From: JANWXD01 sp037446115
GTDB taxonomy: Bacteria > Acidobacteriota > Terriglobia > Bryobacterales > Bryobacteraceae
NCBI GenBank assembly: GCA_037446115.1
Contig: JBBIJF010000038.1
Span: 1-34,636 of the forward strand
Direction of reading: 5' to 3'
Length of the DNA stretch: 34,636 nt
Shown here: positions 8,985 to 17,823 of the stretch, piece by piece
Layout of the letters: each line of letters opens with the position of its first letter
How positions within the stretch are numbered: the stretch's first letter is position 1
The notes under the pieces: generated by a model
The model's database searches: none
What the model was told of the DNA's origin: nothing
What the model saw: only the letters and a program-made list of their open reading frames with translations
Program-made: the position numbers and the translations under genes

Positions 8985-9060
8985 GGCCAGGTAGCTCAGT
9001 TGGTAGAGCGCAGCCCTGAAAAGGCTGGCGTCGGCGGTTCGATTCCGTCCCTGGCCACCA
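8985..9060 (+). tRNA. tRNA-Phe (anticodon GAA)
   Basis: This is a complete 76-nt cloverleaf with encoded CCA. The acceptor stem GGCCAGG (8985-8991) pairs with CCTGGCC (9050-9056), followed by discriminator A and CCA (9058-9060). The D-arm has GCTCAGTTGGTAGAGC. The anticodon stem CAGCC/GGCTG encloses the loop CTGAAAA, so the anticodon is GAA, reading Phe codons UUC/UUU. The T-loop is GTTCGATTC. It is divergent from the trehalose operon and lies 25 nt before the end of the convergent YceI-like gene. Confidence 0.98.
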
Positions 9061-9085
9061 GCCCGTGATCGCTCAGCATCCCTCC

Positions 9086-9838
9086 TCAACCCGGAACTTC
9101 GGCGTGCAAATGAGCGGACGCCGTCACGAGCGCCTCGGTTGGGGTTGAGGACTCGGTTCGCCGACTTGCGGCGGGCCGCCGCTCGGACTCGTGGAGGAAC
9201 CGGGAACCCACGAGGCCTGTTCGGCGTTGCTCCTCCGCCTCGTTCGCCGGCCCAACCGTCTCCGCGCTCACTTCAAACTCCACGCGCATCTCGTTCTTTG
9301 TGCCGATCGCCCCGAGCAGCGCTGACGGCGGCTTCAGCCCGTAATCTTTCAGCCTCACGGTGGCGCTGCCCTGAAAACGCAGGCGTGTTCCCTGCGCCGG
9401 CAACCTCCGGACGAAGACCGCCACCGGCACCGTCCGGTCCCGAATCGTCAGGCCTCCCCGCACCTCGAACTCGTCTTCGCCCTTCCGCACCACCGCTTCG
9501 GATCGGAACCGAATCTCCGGATACCGCCCGGCCGCGAGCATCTCCTCGCGTGCCACCTTCTCGATCTTTACGATCTCCTTCGGCTTCACCCATGTGTCCT
9601 TGCAAACGATGCTCGGCGCTTCGAGGATCCACTCAACGGAGGAGCGCTCCGGCGATTCGGCGTCCCAGCTCAGCTTCCCCCGGTAACGCTCGAACAGGAA
9701 CAGATGCTTTTTGCCGCTCATCAAACCGGTCTTTTCGACCTCGACGGCGAAGCGGTTCCCGGGGCCCGGCTCCAGGCGGTACACGCGCATCTCCGCCATC
9801 AGGCACAGCGGCGCCGCCAACGCCGGCAGCATGCGCAT
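9086..9838 (-). CDS. YceI-like family protein, secreted
   Basis: A 250-residue protein with a hydrophobic N-terminus (MRMLPALAAPLCLMAEM), probably a signal peptide, then a YceI-like lipocalin fold. Family features are RVYRLEPGPGNRFAVEVEKTG, then AAGRYPEIRFRSEAV, the GGLTIRDRTVPVAVFV strand and the closing KDYGLKPPSALLGAIGTKNEMRVEFEV. YceI proteins bind isoprenoid-like lipids in the periplasm; the ligand here is unknown. About 55 residues after the domain are polar and low in complexity, longer than usual. I chose the ATG at 9838 because AGAGGT lies about 8 nt upstream and the signal peptide starts there. The frame is open to 9925 but that extension has no signal and crosses the divergent gene's upstream region. 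Confidence 0.8.
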   Translation of the reverse strand: MRMLPALAAPLCLMAEMRVYRLEPGPGNRFAVEVEKTGLMSGKKHLFLFERYRGKLSWDAESPERSSVEWILEAPSIVCKDTWVKPKEIVKIEKVAREEMLAAGRYPEIRFRSEAVVRKGEDEFEVRGGLTIRDRTVPVAVFVRRLPAQGTRLRFQGSATVRLKDYGLKPPSALLGAIGTKNEMRVEFEVSAETVGPANEAEEQRRTGLVGSRFLHESERRPAASRRTESSTPTEALVTASAHLHAEVPG

Positions 9839-9945
9839 CCGGCCACCTCTGAGAACAATTGTCGCCCAGCCCCACAGCGCCCGTGGATCTTCCTCGCCGG
9901 GTTCGCTATGCTGAAGGCAGCCCACCCGGGGCCCGGGGCCACGCC

Positions 9946-11376
9946 ATGTACTTCAAACAGTACTACCTCGGCTGTCTCGCACACGCGTCCTACCTGCTCG
10001 CCGACGAGATCACCGGTACGGCCGTCGTCGTAGATCCGCAGCGGGACGTGGACCAATACCTCGACGACGCCGCACGCGGCTACTTCGCCATACGCTATGT
10101 CTTCCTCACCCACTTTCACGCCGACTTCCTGGCCGGTCATCTGGAACTCCGCGATCGCGCCGGGGCGGCGATATGTCTGGGCGCGCGCGCCGCGGCCGAG
10201 TACCCGTTCAGGCCTGTGAAAGAGGGCGACCGGTTCGAGTTCGGCGCCCTGGGCCTGGAAATCCTGGAAACACCCGGACACTCCCCCGAGTCCATCTGTC
10301 TGCTGCTGTACGACTTCGCCCGCAGCCGCGAGCATCCCTGGGCCGTACTCACCGGCGACACGCTCTTTGCCGGCGATGTGGGCCGTCCGGATTTGCGCGC
10401 GTCTCTCGGCTGGTCGGCGGAGACTCTGGCGGGCCTGCTGTACGACTCGCTGCAGAAACTCCTCGCCTTGCCCGACGAAACGCTCGTCTACCCTGCTCAC
10501 GGCGCAGGGACTTTGTGCGGCAAGAGCCTCGCCTCGGAAACCGTCTCCACCATAGGCTTCCAGCGGCGCCACAACTATGCCCTGCAGCCCATGAGCCGTG
10601 AAGCGTTCGTCCGACTGGTGACTGCCGATCAGCCCGAAGCGCCGCCCTACTTCACCTACGACGCCATACTCAATACGAAGGAGCGGCCTACGCTGGAACG
10701 CACACTCGAAAAAGTGCTGCGACCTCTCCGTCTCGATGACGTGCTGCGCCTCGTAGAGCAAGGCGCCCAGCTCCTGGACGTGCGCCCGGCCGCGGATTTC
10801 GCCGCTGCTCATCTCCAGGAGAGCATCCACATCGGCCTGGCGGGTCAGTACGCCACCTGGGCCGGCACCGTCCTGAGTAAAGACCTGCCGATCGTCATCC
10901 TCGCCGAGCCGGGGCGGGAAACGGAGGCAGCCACGCGGCTGGGCCGCATCGGCTTTGATAACATCGCGGGCTATCTGGAAGGCGGCATCGAGGCTTGCCG
11001 GCTGCGCGAAGACCTGATCCGCCGCCACGACCGGCTCGCACCGGCCACGCTGGCCGAACTGCTGCAAGCTCCCCGACCGCCGCTCCTCGTCGACGTGCGC
11101 ACGCATGCCGAGTGGCGCCTCAAACACATTCCCGGAGCAGCCCATGTGCCGCTCCAGCATCTTGCCGAACGTCTCGAACAAATCCCTCGCGACCGGACTG
11201 TGGTCGCCTACTGCCAGGGTGGTTACCGGTCCGCCATCGCTGTGAGCCTCCTGGAGCGTGCGGGGTTCCCTCACTTGGCCGATCTGGCGGGCGGCATCGC
11301 CGCCTGGGAGGCCGGCGGGCTGCCACTCCGCTCGAGACCCGACGCCGCGGCGGGACACAACCATCCTGCCGGCTGA
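9946..11376 (+). CDS. Persulfide dioxygenase-rhodanese fusion (metallo-beta-lactamase fold plus two rhodanese domains)
   Basis: The 476-residue protein begins with a metallo-beta-lactamase domain of the ETHE1/CstB class. THFHADFLAGH gives His56, His58, Asp60 and His65; TPGHS gives His112; TGDTLFAGDVGRPDL gives Asp138; YPAHG gives His185. Such enzymes oxidise glutathione or CoA persulfide to sulfite with a mononuclear iron. Two rhodanese domains follow (about 255-350 and 362-462). The second has the active loop CQGGYRS with Cys423. The first has AEPGRE at that place and lacks the cysteine, so it is probably structural. This layout matches CstB-type fusions that couple persulfide oxidation to thiosulfate formation. 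Start ATG 9946 fits the domain's MYFKQYYLGCLAHASYL; no strong Shine-Dalgarno sequence is seen. Confidence 0.92.
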   Translation: MYFKQYYLGCLAHASYLLADEITGTAVVVDPQRDVDQYLDDAARGYFAIRYVFLTHFHADFLAGHLELRDRAGAAICLGARAAAEYPFRPVKEGDRFEFGALGLEILETPGHSPESICLLLYDFARSREHPWAVLTGDTLFAGDVGRPDLRASLGWSAETLAGLLYDSLQKLLALPDETLVYPAHGAGTLCGKSLASETVSTIGFQRRHNYALQPMSREAFVRLVTADQPEAPPYFTYDAILNTKERPTLERTLEKVLRPLRLDDVLRLVEQGAQLLDVRPAADFAAAHLQESIHIGLAGQYATWAGTVLSKDLPIVILAEPGRETEAATRLGRIGFDNIAGYLEGGIEACRLREDLIRRHDRLAPATLAELLQAPRPPLLVDVRTHAEWRLKHIPGAAHVPLQHLAERLEQIPRDRTVVAYCQGGYRSAIAVSLLERAGFPHLADLAGGIAAWEAGGLPLRSRPDAAAGHNHPAG

Positions 11377-11384
11377 GGGGTACA

Positions 11385-12320
11385 ATGAAAGCATCCATGC
11401 CCGCTCCCGAACGAATGCGCGGCATCGTGCCCGCAGTCGTCACGCCGTTCCGCGACGACGAATCGGTGGACTACACCGCGTGGCAGCACCTGATCGAGTA
11501 CCTCATCGCGAGCGGCGTCCACGGCCTGTTCATCACGGGCGGCCAGGGCGAATTCTTCGCCCTGAGCGAGGAGGAGCGTACCGTGGCGATGCGCTTCGCC
11601 GTCCAGACCGTGGCGCGCCGCATCCCCGTCTACGCCAATGTCGGAGCCGTCACGACGCGGGAAACCGTGCGGCTGGCGCAGCGTGCCGAGATCGAAGGCG
11701 TGGACTATGCCGTCGTCATCACGCCGTATTACATCAAGCCCTCCGCTGCAGAACTGCTCGAGCACTACCTGGAAGTCTGCCGCAGCGTCCGGATCCCGGT
11801 CCTCGCCTACAACGTCCCGGAGCGAACCGGCGTCGAGTTGACGCCTGAGGTGCTCGGCGAAGTGGCGCGCCGCCAGGAGAATTTCGTGGGACTCAAGGAT
11901 TCCAGCGGACGGCTGGAACTGATACCCGAGTGGCAGCGGGCAGCTCTGGCGGTTTTCATCGGACGCGACCACCTGATTTTGGCCGCCCTCGAGCGCGGCT
12001 GCGTGGGAGCCGTGACGGCCTGCGCCAACGTCGCTCCGCGGGCTTTCGTCGAGCTCTACCATGCCTTCTCCGCAGGGAACCTCGCAGAGGCCCGGCGCCT
12101 GCAGGCTCTCATCGAGCCGCTCCGCCGCGCCTTTTCTCTGGGGACGTTTCCCGCCGTCGTCAAAGAGGCGATGGAGCTGGCCGGCCTGCCCGCCGGCCGC
12201 TGCCGCCGCCCGGTCGGGCCGGTCTCCGAGGAGGCCCGCAGGCACTTGAGCGAAGTGCTAGAAAAACTCAGAGAGGAGCACTATCTCCCCGAAGCTGCGG
12301 TGACAGCCGCACGGGGGTAA
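11385..12320 (+). CDS. DapA-family (class I pyruvate) aldolase/lyase
   Basis: A 311-residue TIM-barrel enzyme of the dihydrodipicolinate synthase/N-acetylneuraminate lyase family. The Schiff-base lysine is Lys171 in FVGLKDSSG and the proton-relay tyrosine is Tyr142 in LAYNVPERTG. The pyruvate-binding loop reads GGQGE (52-56) instead of the GTTGE of true DapA, so a role other than lysine synthesis (sugar-acid or hydroxyproline-derived substrates) is at least as likely. It starts 8 nt after the dioxygenase stop, with GAGGGG close before the ATG at 11385. A GGGTACAAT box overlaps that ATG. If it is a promoter, the internal ATG at 11397 would give a nearly leaderless message. Confidence 0.85.
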   Translation: MKASMPAPERMRGIVPAVVTPFRDDESVDYTAWQHLIEYLIASGVHGLFITGGQGEFFALSEEERTVAMRFAVQTVARRIPVYANVGAVTTRETVRLAQRAEIEGVDYAVVITPYYIKPSAAELLEHYLEVCRSVRIPVLAYNVPERTGVELTPEVLGEVARRQENFVGLKDSSGRLELIPEWQRAALAVFIGRDHLILAALERGCVGAVTACANVAPRAFVELYHAFSAGNLAEARRLQALIEPLRRAFSLGTFPAVVKEAMELAGLPAGRCRRPVGPVSEEARRHLSEVLEKLREEHYLPEAAVTAARG

Positions 12321-12333
12321 CTGAGATACTGGG

Positions 12334-14439
12334 ATGCCTACCAACCGTCTCGCACACGAAAAGAGTCCCTATCTGCTCCAGCACGCGCATAACCCCGTGG
12401 ACTGGTTTCCCTGGGGCGAAGAAGCGTTCGAAAAAGCCCGCCGGGAGGACAAGCCGATTTTCCTGTCGGTCGGTTACTCGACGTGCCACTGGTGTCACGT
12501 CATGGAGCGGGAGTCCTTTCAAAACGAAGAAATCGCGGCGCTGCTCAACCGTTACTTCGTCCCCGTCAAAGTGGACCGCGAGGAGCGTCCGGACGTGGAC
12601 CGCATTTACATGACCTTCGTTCAGGCCGTGACCGGAAGCGGCGGCTGGCCTATGTCCGTCTTCCTCACCCCGGACCTGAAACCGTTCTTCGGGGGTACCT
12701 ATTTCCCTCCCGACAACCGCTGGGGCCGTCCCGGCTTTCGCTACATCCTCGAACGGCTGGCCGAAGCCTGGATGTCGGATCGCGAGCGCGTCATCCATTC
12801 CGGGGAGCAGTTACTCCACGAACTGCGGCGCTACGTGGAAGTGATTCCCGAACCCGCCCCGTTCGATACCTCGCTGCTCGAAAGCGGCTTCTTCGCCTTT
12901 CGGCGCAGCTATGATGCCCGCTACGGCGGCTTCGGTGAGGCGCCCAAGTTCCCTCGCCCCGTCGTTTTCAACTTCCTGCTCCGCGAATATGCGCGCACCG
13001 GAAACTCTGAGGCGCTCGAGATGACGGTCGCCACTCTGGAAGCCATGGCCCGCGGGGGGATGTACGACCACCTCGGGGGCGGCTTCCACCGCTACTCCGT
13101 CGACGAACGCTGGTTTGTCCCTCATTTTGAGAAGATGCTCTATGATCAGGCGCAACTGGCGGTCGCCTACCTGGAGGCGTTTCAGATCACCGGGCGCCCC
13201 TCCCTGGCCCGAACGGCTCGCGAAGTTCTCGACTACGTGCTGGGAGATATGACGGACCCGGAGGGCGGCTTTTATTCCGCCGAAGACGCCGACAGCGTCA
13301 TTGATCCGTCTCAGCCTGAGATCAAAGGCGAAGGGGCTTTCTACGTCTGGGGCCGCGCGGAAATTGACGCCGTGCTCGGACAGCCCGTAGCGGACTGGTT
13401 CTGCTTCCGTTACGGCGTCGAAGACGAGGGCAATGTCGCCCAGGACCCCCACGGAGAATTCACGGGCAAAAACATCCTGTATCAGGCGCACACCCTCGAG
13501 CAGACGGCGAACCATTTCGGCTTGGAAGTGGAACCGCTCGAGGCGGCACTCGAGGAGGCCAGAGCGGCGTTGCTGGCCGCTCGCAATCTGCGCCCGCGGC
13601 CGCATCGTGACGATAAGATCCTGACCTCCTGGAACGGCCTGATGATTTCGGCGCTCGCCGTCGCCGCGCAGGTGCTCGGCGAGGCACGCTATCTCGAGGC
13701 GGCGCAGCGCGCCGCCGGGTTCCTCCTCACGCGCATGTACGACCGTCCGGCGCGCAGGCTCCTGCGCCGTTACCGGCTGGGAGAGGCCGGCATTCCGGCC
13801 TTCCTGGACGACTATGCGTTTCTCGCCCAGGGCTTGCTGGATCTCTACGAGGCCGGCTTTGAGATCCGCTACCTGGAGTTGGCCCTGGAGCTCACCCAAC
13901 GCATGCGCGAGCTGTTCGAAGATCCCCACAACGGCGCGTTCTTCAGCACGGCCGAAGGGGATTCCCACCTCGTGCTGCGCATCAAGGACGACTACGACGG
14001 TGCGGAGCCCTCGGGGAACTCCGTCGCGGCGCTGAACCTGCTCCGGCTGGCGGCGATCACCGGCCGCGAAGACTTGCGGGAGTCGGCCGAGCGCACGCTC
14101 AAGGCCTTCTCCTCGCGCATGCGGCTGGCTCCGGCCGGCGTCCCGCAGATGCTGGTCGCGCTGGGATGGTATCTCGGCCGGCCCAAACAGATCATCGTGG
14201 CCGGACCTGCCGGCGACGCCCGCACGCGGAGCCTGCTGGACGTCCTTCGCAAGCGCTTCCTGCCCCATAAGGTCGTGCTCCTTGCCGATGAGTCCTCCCG
14301 CGACCGCCTGGCCGCCTGGCAGCCTGCCGTCGCTTCGATGCACGGCCTGCACGGCCGCCCGGCAGCCTACGTGTGCGAAAACTTCGTGTGCCGGGAGCCG
14401 GTTTCCGAACCGGAAGAGCTGGCCCGGCTGCTAGAATAG
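12334..14439 (+). CDS. yyaL: YyaL/SSP411-type thioredoxin-domain protein (DUF255)
   Basis: This 701-residue protein begins with the family hallmark NRLAHEKSPYLLQHAHNPVDW. A thioredoxin-like domain follows, with the CHWC motif at 51-54, and ERPDVDRIYM and GWPMSVFLTPDLKPFFGGTY after it. The rest is an (alpha/alpha)6-type barrel like that of N-acylglucosamine epimerases and glycosidases, with phrases such as GGMYDHLGGGFHRYSVD, WFVPHFEKMLYDQAQL and FYSAEDADS. The true reaction is unsettled in this family; both redox and sugar-related roles have been proposed. It begins 13 nt after the aldolase stop and is probably in the same operon. Length is normal. Confidence 0.93.
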   Translation: MPTNRLAHEKSPYLLQHAHNPVDWFPWGEEAFEKARREDKPIFLSVGYSTCHWCHVMERESFQNEEIAALLNRYFVPVKVDREERPDVDRIYMTFVQAVTGSGGWPMSVFLTPDLKPFFGGTYFPPDNRWGRPGFRYILERLAEAWMSDRERVIHSGEQLLHELRRYVEVIPEPAPFDTSLLESGFFAFRRSYDARYGGFGEAPKFPRPVVFNFLLREYARTGNSEALEMTVATLEAMARGGMYDHLGGGFHRYSVDERWFVPHFEKMLYDQAQLAVAYLEAFQITGRPSLARTAREVLDYVLGDMTDPEGGFYSAEDADSVIDPSQPEIKGEGAFYVWGRAEIDAVLGQPVADWFCFRYGVEDEGNVAQDPHGEFTGKNILYQAHTLEQTANHFGLEVEPLEAALEEARAALLAARNLRPRPHRDDKILTSWNGLMISALAVAAQVLGEARYLEAAQRAAGFLLTRMYDRPARRLLRRYRLGEAGIPAFLDDYAFLAQGLLDLYEAGFEIRYLELALELTQRMRELFEDPHNGAFFSTAEGDSHLVLRIKDDYDGAEPSGNSVAALNLLRLAAITGREDLRESAERTLKAFSSRMRLAPAGVPQMLVALGWYLGRPKQIIVAGPAGDARTRSLLDVLRKRFLPHKVVLLADESSRDRLAAWQPAVASMHGLHGRPAAYVCENFVCREPVSEPEELARLLE
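14429..14437 (+). promoter_or_regulatory. Extended -10 promoter for tpx
   Basis: TGCTAGAAT (TG, one base, TAGAAT) overlaps the yyaL stop codon. It lies about 48 nt before the tpx ATG, leaving a leader of about 40 nt that includes the ribosome binding site. No good -35 box is visible. It would let tpx be transcribed apart from the upstream operon. Confidence 0.4.
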
Positions 14440-14484
14440 TTCGCTTTGGAGCTGGCCTGTCTGAAAATCTAAGGAGGAGGCTGC

Positions 14485-14997
14485 ATGGAAAGACCAGGTG
14501 CAACAACCCTGAAAGGGAATCCGCTGACGCTGGTAGGGCCGGAGCTGAAACCGGGTGACAAAGCCCCGGATTTCGAGGTGGTGGACCTGACGCTCAGTCC
14601 GGTCAACCTCGCCGCCACGGGCAACTCCGTGCGGATCTTCAGCGTCGTGCCCTCTCTGGACACTCCCGTCTGCGACGCCCAGACCAAGCGCTTCAACGAG
14701 GAAGCAGCGAAATTGCCGGGCGTGGACATCTACACGATCAGCATGGACTTGCCGTTCGCCCAGAAGCGGTGGTGCGGAGCCTTCGGGGTGGACCGCGTCA
14801 AGATGCTTTCCGATCACCGCTCGGCCTCCTTCGGCACCAACTACGGCACACTGATCAAAGAGCTGCGCATCGAGTGCCGCGCCATCTTCGTGGTGGATAA
14901 AGACAACACCATCCGCCACGTCGAATATGTCAAGGAAGTCGGCGACCATCCCAATTACGAGGCCGCTCTGGCCGCCGCCCGTGCGCTGGTTTCCTGA
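14485..14997 (+). CDS. tpx: Thiol peroxidase (Tpx, atypical 2-Cys peroxiredoxin)
   Basis: Tpx reduces hydrogen and alkyl peroxides and is recycled by thioredoxin. The 170-residue protein has the normal family length. The peroxidatic Cys63 is in VPSLDTPVCDAQT and the resolving Cys97 in AQKRWCGAF. The conserved start TLKGNPLTLVG and SDHRSASFGTNYGTLIKEL are typical. A strong ribosome binding site, AAGGAGGAGG (14471-14480), precedes the ATG. It stands next to yyaL and near the persulfide dioxygenase, so this stretch is rich in thiol and sulfur chemistry. That grouping is an observation, not proof of a common pathway. Confidence 0.97.
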   Translation: MERPGATTLKGNPLTLVGPELKPGDKAPDFEVVDLTLSPVNLAATGNSVRIFSVVPSLDTPVCDAQTKRFNEEAAKLPGVDIYTISMDLPFAQKRWCGAFGVDRVKMLSDHRSASFGTNYGTLIKELRIECRAIFVVDKDNTIRHVEYVKEVGDHPNYEAALAAARALVS

Positions 14998-15064
14998 GTC
15001 GGGAGGCTGCGGCCTCTGACCAAACCCGCACCGGCACCGTGAGACACTGAAGAACAGCATCCCG

Positions 15065-16126
15065 ATGCCGGCTGCGCTCGAGCTCCCCGCAACCCAGTCC
15101 CCGGCGGCTCCGCGTCTCGGCCCGCAGGGTCCCTTCCCCTCGGCCCCGCTTTCCGACCTCTTGGAGCGGCGCTGGTTGCACTATGCCTTTCTGACGCGGG
15201 ACGGCGAGTTCGGCATGGTGGCCAATGCGGCATGGCTCGGGGCGGGCTCGAGCAACCGCCAGCGGCCATTCTCTACCTGCATCCTGCTCGTCCACCGCCG
15301 TAACTGCGGGTGGGCGGCGAGCCAGTTCAACGCGCGCGCCTCCGAGCCCCTGTGGTCCTGCTTCCGCCAGCCCTATGGCCTCTATGAACCCAGACCGCTC
15401 CTGCTGCGGGCCGCCTCAGGAGACCCGGGAGTGGAGCTCATGCTGGCGCGGACCAGCCGCCCCTGTACGAATCAGTGCGCCGCCTTTGCGGGCGACCACT
15501 TTTTTCGCTGGCAGTCCGAACCCGGGATTCTCGCGCAAGGCCACTGGACGTTCCGGGGACGAACATGGACGGATCAGCAGGCCGTGGGCTACCACGAGCG
15601 TGTGCGCGGGCGTTGGGGTTGGCCCGAGTTGGGCGGCTGGGTCTTCGGATTCGCCAACGACACCGCCGCCACCACGCAGCCGGCGCCGGCCCATGCCCTC
15701 GTCTTCACGCTGATCCAGCCCGATTCCCCTCCCGGCGCCGCCACCGGTTCGGTGATGGTGTGGCGCTCCGGGCGCCTGGTGCGGCACTTCCCGCGCCGGC
15801 GTGTCAGCGTCGCCGTCCGGGGGCTGCTCGACCGCAATCGCGTGGCGCAGGTTCCCGGACTGGCCAACCTGCTGGGCGTCGCACCCATGGCTCCCGTGCC
15901 GTCGCGACTGGCCGTTTGTGCGGCCATGGGCGGTGACTTTGTGGCGCTCGACTTTGCCTGCGAATCCGCCGCGCGCATCGTGATCCCCAACGAAACGGGG
16001 CTTGCGCCCTTCAGCGTCCACGAAGTCATTGGGCCGGCGGAAGTCGAGGGCCGCATCAGCGGGCGCGATTTTCACTTCGCCACGCGCGGCATCGTCGAGT
16101 TCGCAGGAGGAGCCCGTGCCGGTTAG
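15065..16126 (+). CDS. Unknown protein, possibly lipocalin-like (AttH/CrtC-like)
   Basis: A 353-residue protein that I cannot assign firmly. The first 30 residues are Pro/Ala-rich. The body is rich in Trp, Gly and beta-strand-like stretches, for example FGMVANAAWLGAG, WTFRGRTWTDQQAVGYHERV, GWPELGGWVFGF and LVFTLIQPDS. The pattern of a Gly-Tyr-His followed by tryptophan-rich strands recalls the AttH/carotenoid hydratase (CrtC) type of double lipocalin, but this is a weak impression. No signal peptide or membrane span is evident. Its stop overlaps the start of the prenyl synthetase fusion by 11 nt, so the two are translationally coupled and may act on the same isoprenoid lipid. Confidence 0.6.
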   Translation: MPAALELPATQSPAAPRLGPQGPFPSAPLSDLLERRWLHYAFLTRDGEFGMVANAAWLGAGSSNRQRPFSTCILLVHRRNCGWAASQFNARASEPLWSCFRQPYGLYEPRPLLLRAASGDPGVELMLARTSRPCTNQCAAFAGDHFFRWQSEPGILAQGHWTFRGRTWTDQQAVGYHERVRGRWGWPELGGWVFGFANDTAATTQPAPAHALVFTLIQPDSPPGAATGSVMVWRSGRLVRHFPRRRVSVAVRGLLDRNRVAQVPGLANLLGVAPMAPVPSRLAVCAAMGGDFVALDFACESAARIVIPNETGLAPFSVHEVIGPAEVEGRISGRDFHFATRGIVEFAGGARAG

Positions 16127-17762
16127 CACCGCCGCCGGACTGCTGGTCGCCACGGTCCGGGAGGTCTCCGCACGCGCCCCGGCCGTCGTGGCCGCCGCGG
16201 CCCGCGAACTGGCGGGCATCACGCTGGGGCTCCATTTCGGCGACGGGAGCCACGCCCTTCTGCGCGCCGAACACAGCCGCCTCTTCGCCGTTGCGGAACG
16301 CGCCCCTCATCCGGATGTGGAGGTCTACTTCGACGACCGCGCGCTTCACTTGCTGTTCGACTTCGACCGCCGCCCGGTGGACCAGCTCGCCGAGGGGAGC
16401 CTGGACGTGCGCGGCGAGCGGCCGCAGGTGCTGGCCGTCTGGCGGACCTTCCAACTGCTTTCGCAACGTGCCTCCGGACTGCGCTCCGTCCAACTGCTGT
16501 GGCGGGCTTACCGCGAGCAGCGCGCCGATCTCTGGAGCCTGCCGCCCGCAGCCCCGCCGGCCGCCGCCGTACCCCCCTGGGGGCGCACCGCCTGGCGCGC
16601 CCTTGAATACCTCGACCACCGCCATCCGGAAGATCTCGACGGCGAAGGCGCTTTCGGCGGCACGATCATCAGCCGCGCCCGCTCGCTGTGGGACGGCGGC
16701 CGCTCGGAAGCCTGGTGGACCGGCGGAGCCCTCAAGGATTCGGATCTGCTCGAAACCATGAACGCCTGCCGCGCCCGCACTCGCCAGGAGATCGCCCGCA
16801 TGATCCCCGATCGCGAACCCAGGGCGGAGCTCTACCACCTCATGCGCGAATACCCTTCCCGCGAAGGAAAGGGCCTGCGTCCCACTTTGACCATGGCCGC
16901 CTGCGCCGCCTTCGGAGGCCCCACGGAAGCCGCCGTGCGCACCGCCGCCGCCATCGAGCTGTTCCACAACGGGTTCCTGGTGCACGACGACATCAGCGAC
17001 GAATCCACTCACCGCCGCAGCCTCCCCACCTTGCACGAAGCGCACGGGGTCGGACTGGCCGTCAACACCGGCGACGCCCTCAACCTCATGGCGATCGATG
17101 GGATCCTCTCCAACCTCCCCACGCTCGGCCTGGCGCGCACCCTGGCGCTGATCCACGAGGTCATGCACATGTGCCGGGAAACCGTCGAGGGACAAGCCAT
17201 CGAACTCGGCTGGATCCGCCGCTATGAAGTCCCGGCCCGCGACGAAGATTATTTCCGGATGAGCACCAAGAAAACCGGCTGGTATACCTGCATCTCTCCC
17301 TGCCGCATGGGCGCCGTCTGCGCCGGCGTTACGAGCCCGGAGATCCTGGACCGCTTCAACGAAGTCTTCCGCCTGATCGGCATCGCGTTTCAGATTCAGG
17401 ACGACGTGCTTAACCTCATCGGCGAAGAATCGCTGTACGGCAAGGAGCGATTGGGAGATCTGTTGGAGGGCAAACGCACCATCATGATGATTCACCTGTT
17501 CCGCACCGCTTCCCCCGCACTGCGCTCCGAGATGGAGAAACTCATCCGTAAACCCCGGGCCGAAAAATCGCCCGAAGACGCCGAGCGGATCTTTGAAGCC
17601 ATGCAGGAAACCGGATCCATCGAGTACGCCATCCGACTCGCCGACCAGCTGGCTCACGAAGGCGTGCGCCGCTTCGAGCAGGATCTGGACTTCATCCCGG
17701 AGTCGGCGGCTAAGGGCGTCTTGCGCCAGATCGCCAACTATGTGACCACGCGCGCCCTCTGA
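16116..17762 (+). CDS. SCP2-like domain fused to polyprenyl diphosphate synthetase
   Basis: This 548-residue protein has two parts. Residues 230-548 form an all-alpha trans-isoprenyl diphosphate synthase: GKGLRP at 251-256, the first Asp-rich motif VHDDISDES (Asp291, Asp292, Asp295) and the second motif IQDDVLNL (Asp429, Asp430, with Asn433 in place of the third Asp). It should condense isopentenyl diphosphate onto an allylic primer. Residues 1-135 resemble an SCP2-like lipid-binding domain (ITLGLHFGDGSHALL, HPDVEVYFDDRALHLLFD and LDVRGERPQVLAVWR). That would be an unusual fusion, since normal synthases are 290-350 residues. The GTG at 16116 is chosen because AGGAGGAG precedes it and the SCP2-like part begins there. 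Product length is unknown. Confidence 0.85.
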   Translation: MPVSTAAGLLVATVREVSARAPAVVAAAARELAGITLGLHFGDGSHALLRAEHSRLFAVAERAPHPDVEVYFDDRALHLLFDFDRRPVDQLAEGSLDVRGERPQVLAVWRTFQLLSQRASGLRSVQLLWRAYREQRADLWSLPPAAPPAAAVPPWGRTAWRALEYLDHRHPEDLDGEGAFGGTIISRARSLWDGGRSEAWWTGGALKDSDLLETMNACRARTRQEIARMIPDREPRAELYHLMREYPSREGKGLRPTLTMAACAAFGGPTEAAVRTAAAIELFHNGFLVHDDISDESTHRRSLPTLHEAHGVGLAVNTGDALNLMAIDGILSNLPTLGLARTLALIHEVMHMCRETVEGQAIELGWIRRYEVPARDEDYFRMSTKKTGWYTCISPCRMGAVCAGVTSPEILDRFNEVFRLIGIAFQIQDDVLNLIGEESLYGKERLGDLLEGKRTIMMIHLFRTASPALRSEMEKLIRKPRAEKSPEDAERIFEAMQETGSIEYAIRLADQLAHEGVRRFEQDLDFIPESAAKGVLRQIANYVTTRAL

Positions 17763-17823
17763 AGCGATCCGGGGCGCATAACCTGAGTTCCGCCCATTGA
17801 CTACCTTCTGGAACGTTGGCGGG

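Noticed and set aside
8919..9089. Upstream extension of the DUF5752 frame
   Set aside because: It would read through the antisense of an intact tRNA-Phe gene and adds no family sequence.
9799..11394. Minus-strand open frame opposite the persulfide dioxygenase
   Set aside because: The plus-strand protein has every metal ligand and the rhodanese Cys; the opposite frame has no motif and covers the YceI-like gene's start.
12811..14352. Minus-strand open frame opposite yyaL
   Set aside because: Shadow frame in GC-rich DNA; the yyaL family match on the plus strand is unmistakable.
15001..15016. Hairpin GAGGC-TGCG-GCCTC after tpx as a terminator
   Set aside because: Only five base pairs and no following T run; not enough to call a terminator.
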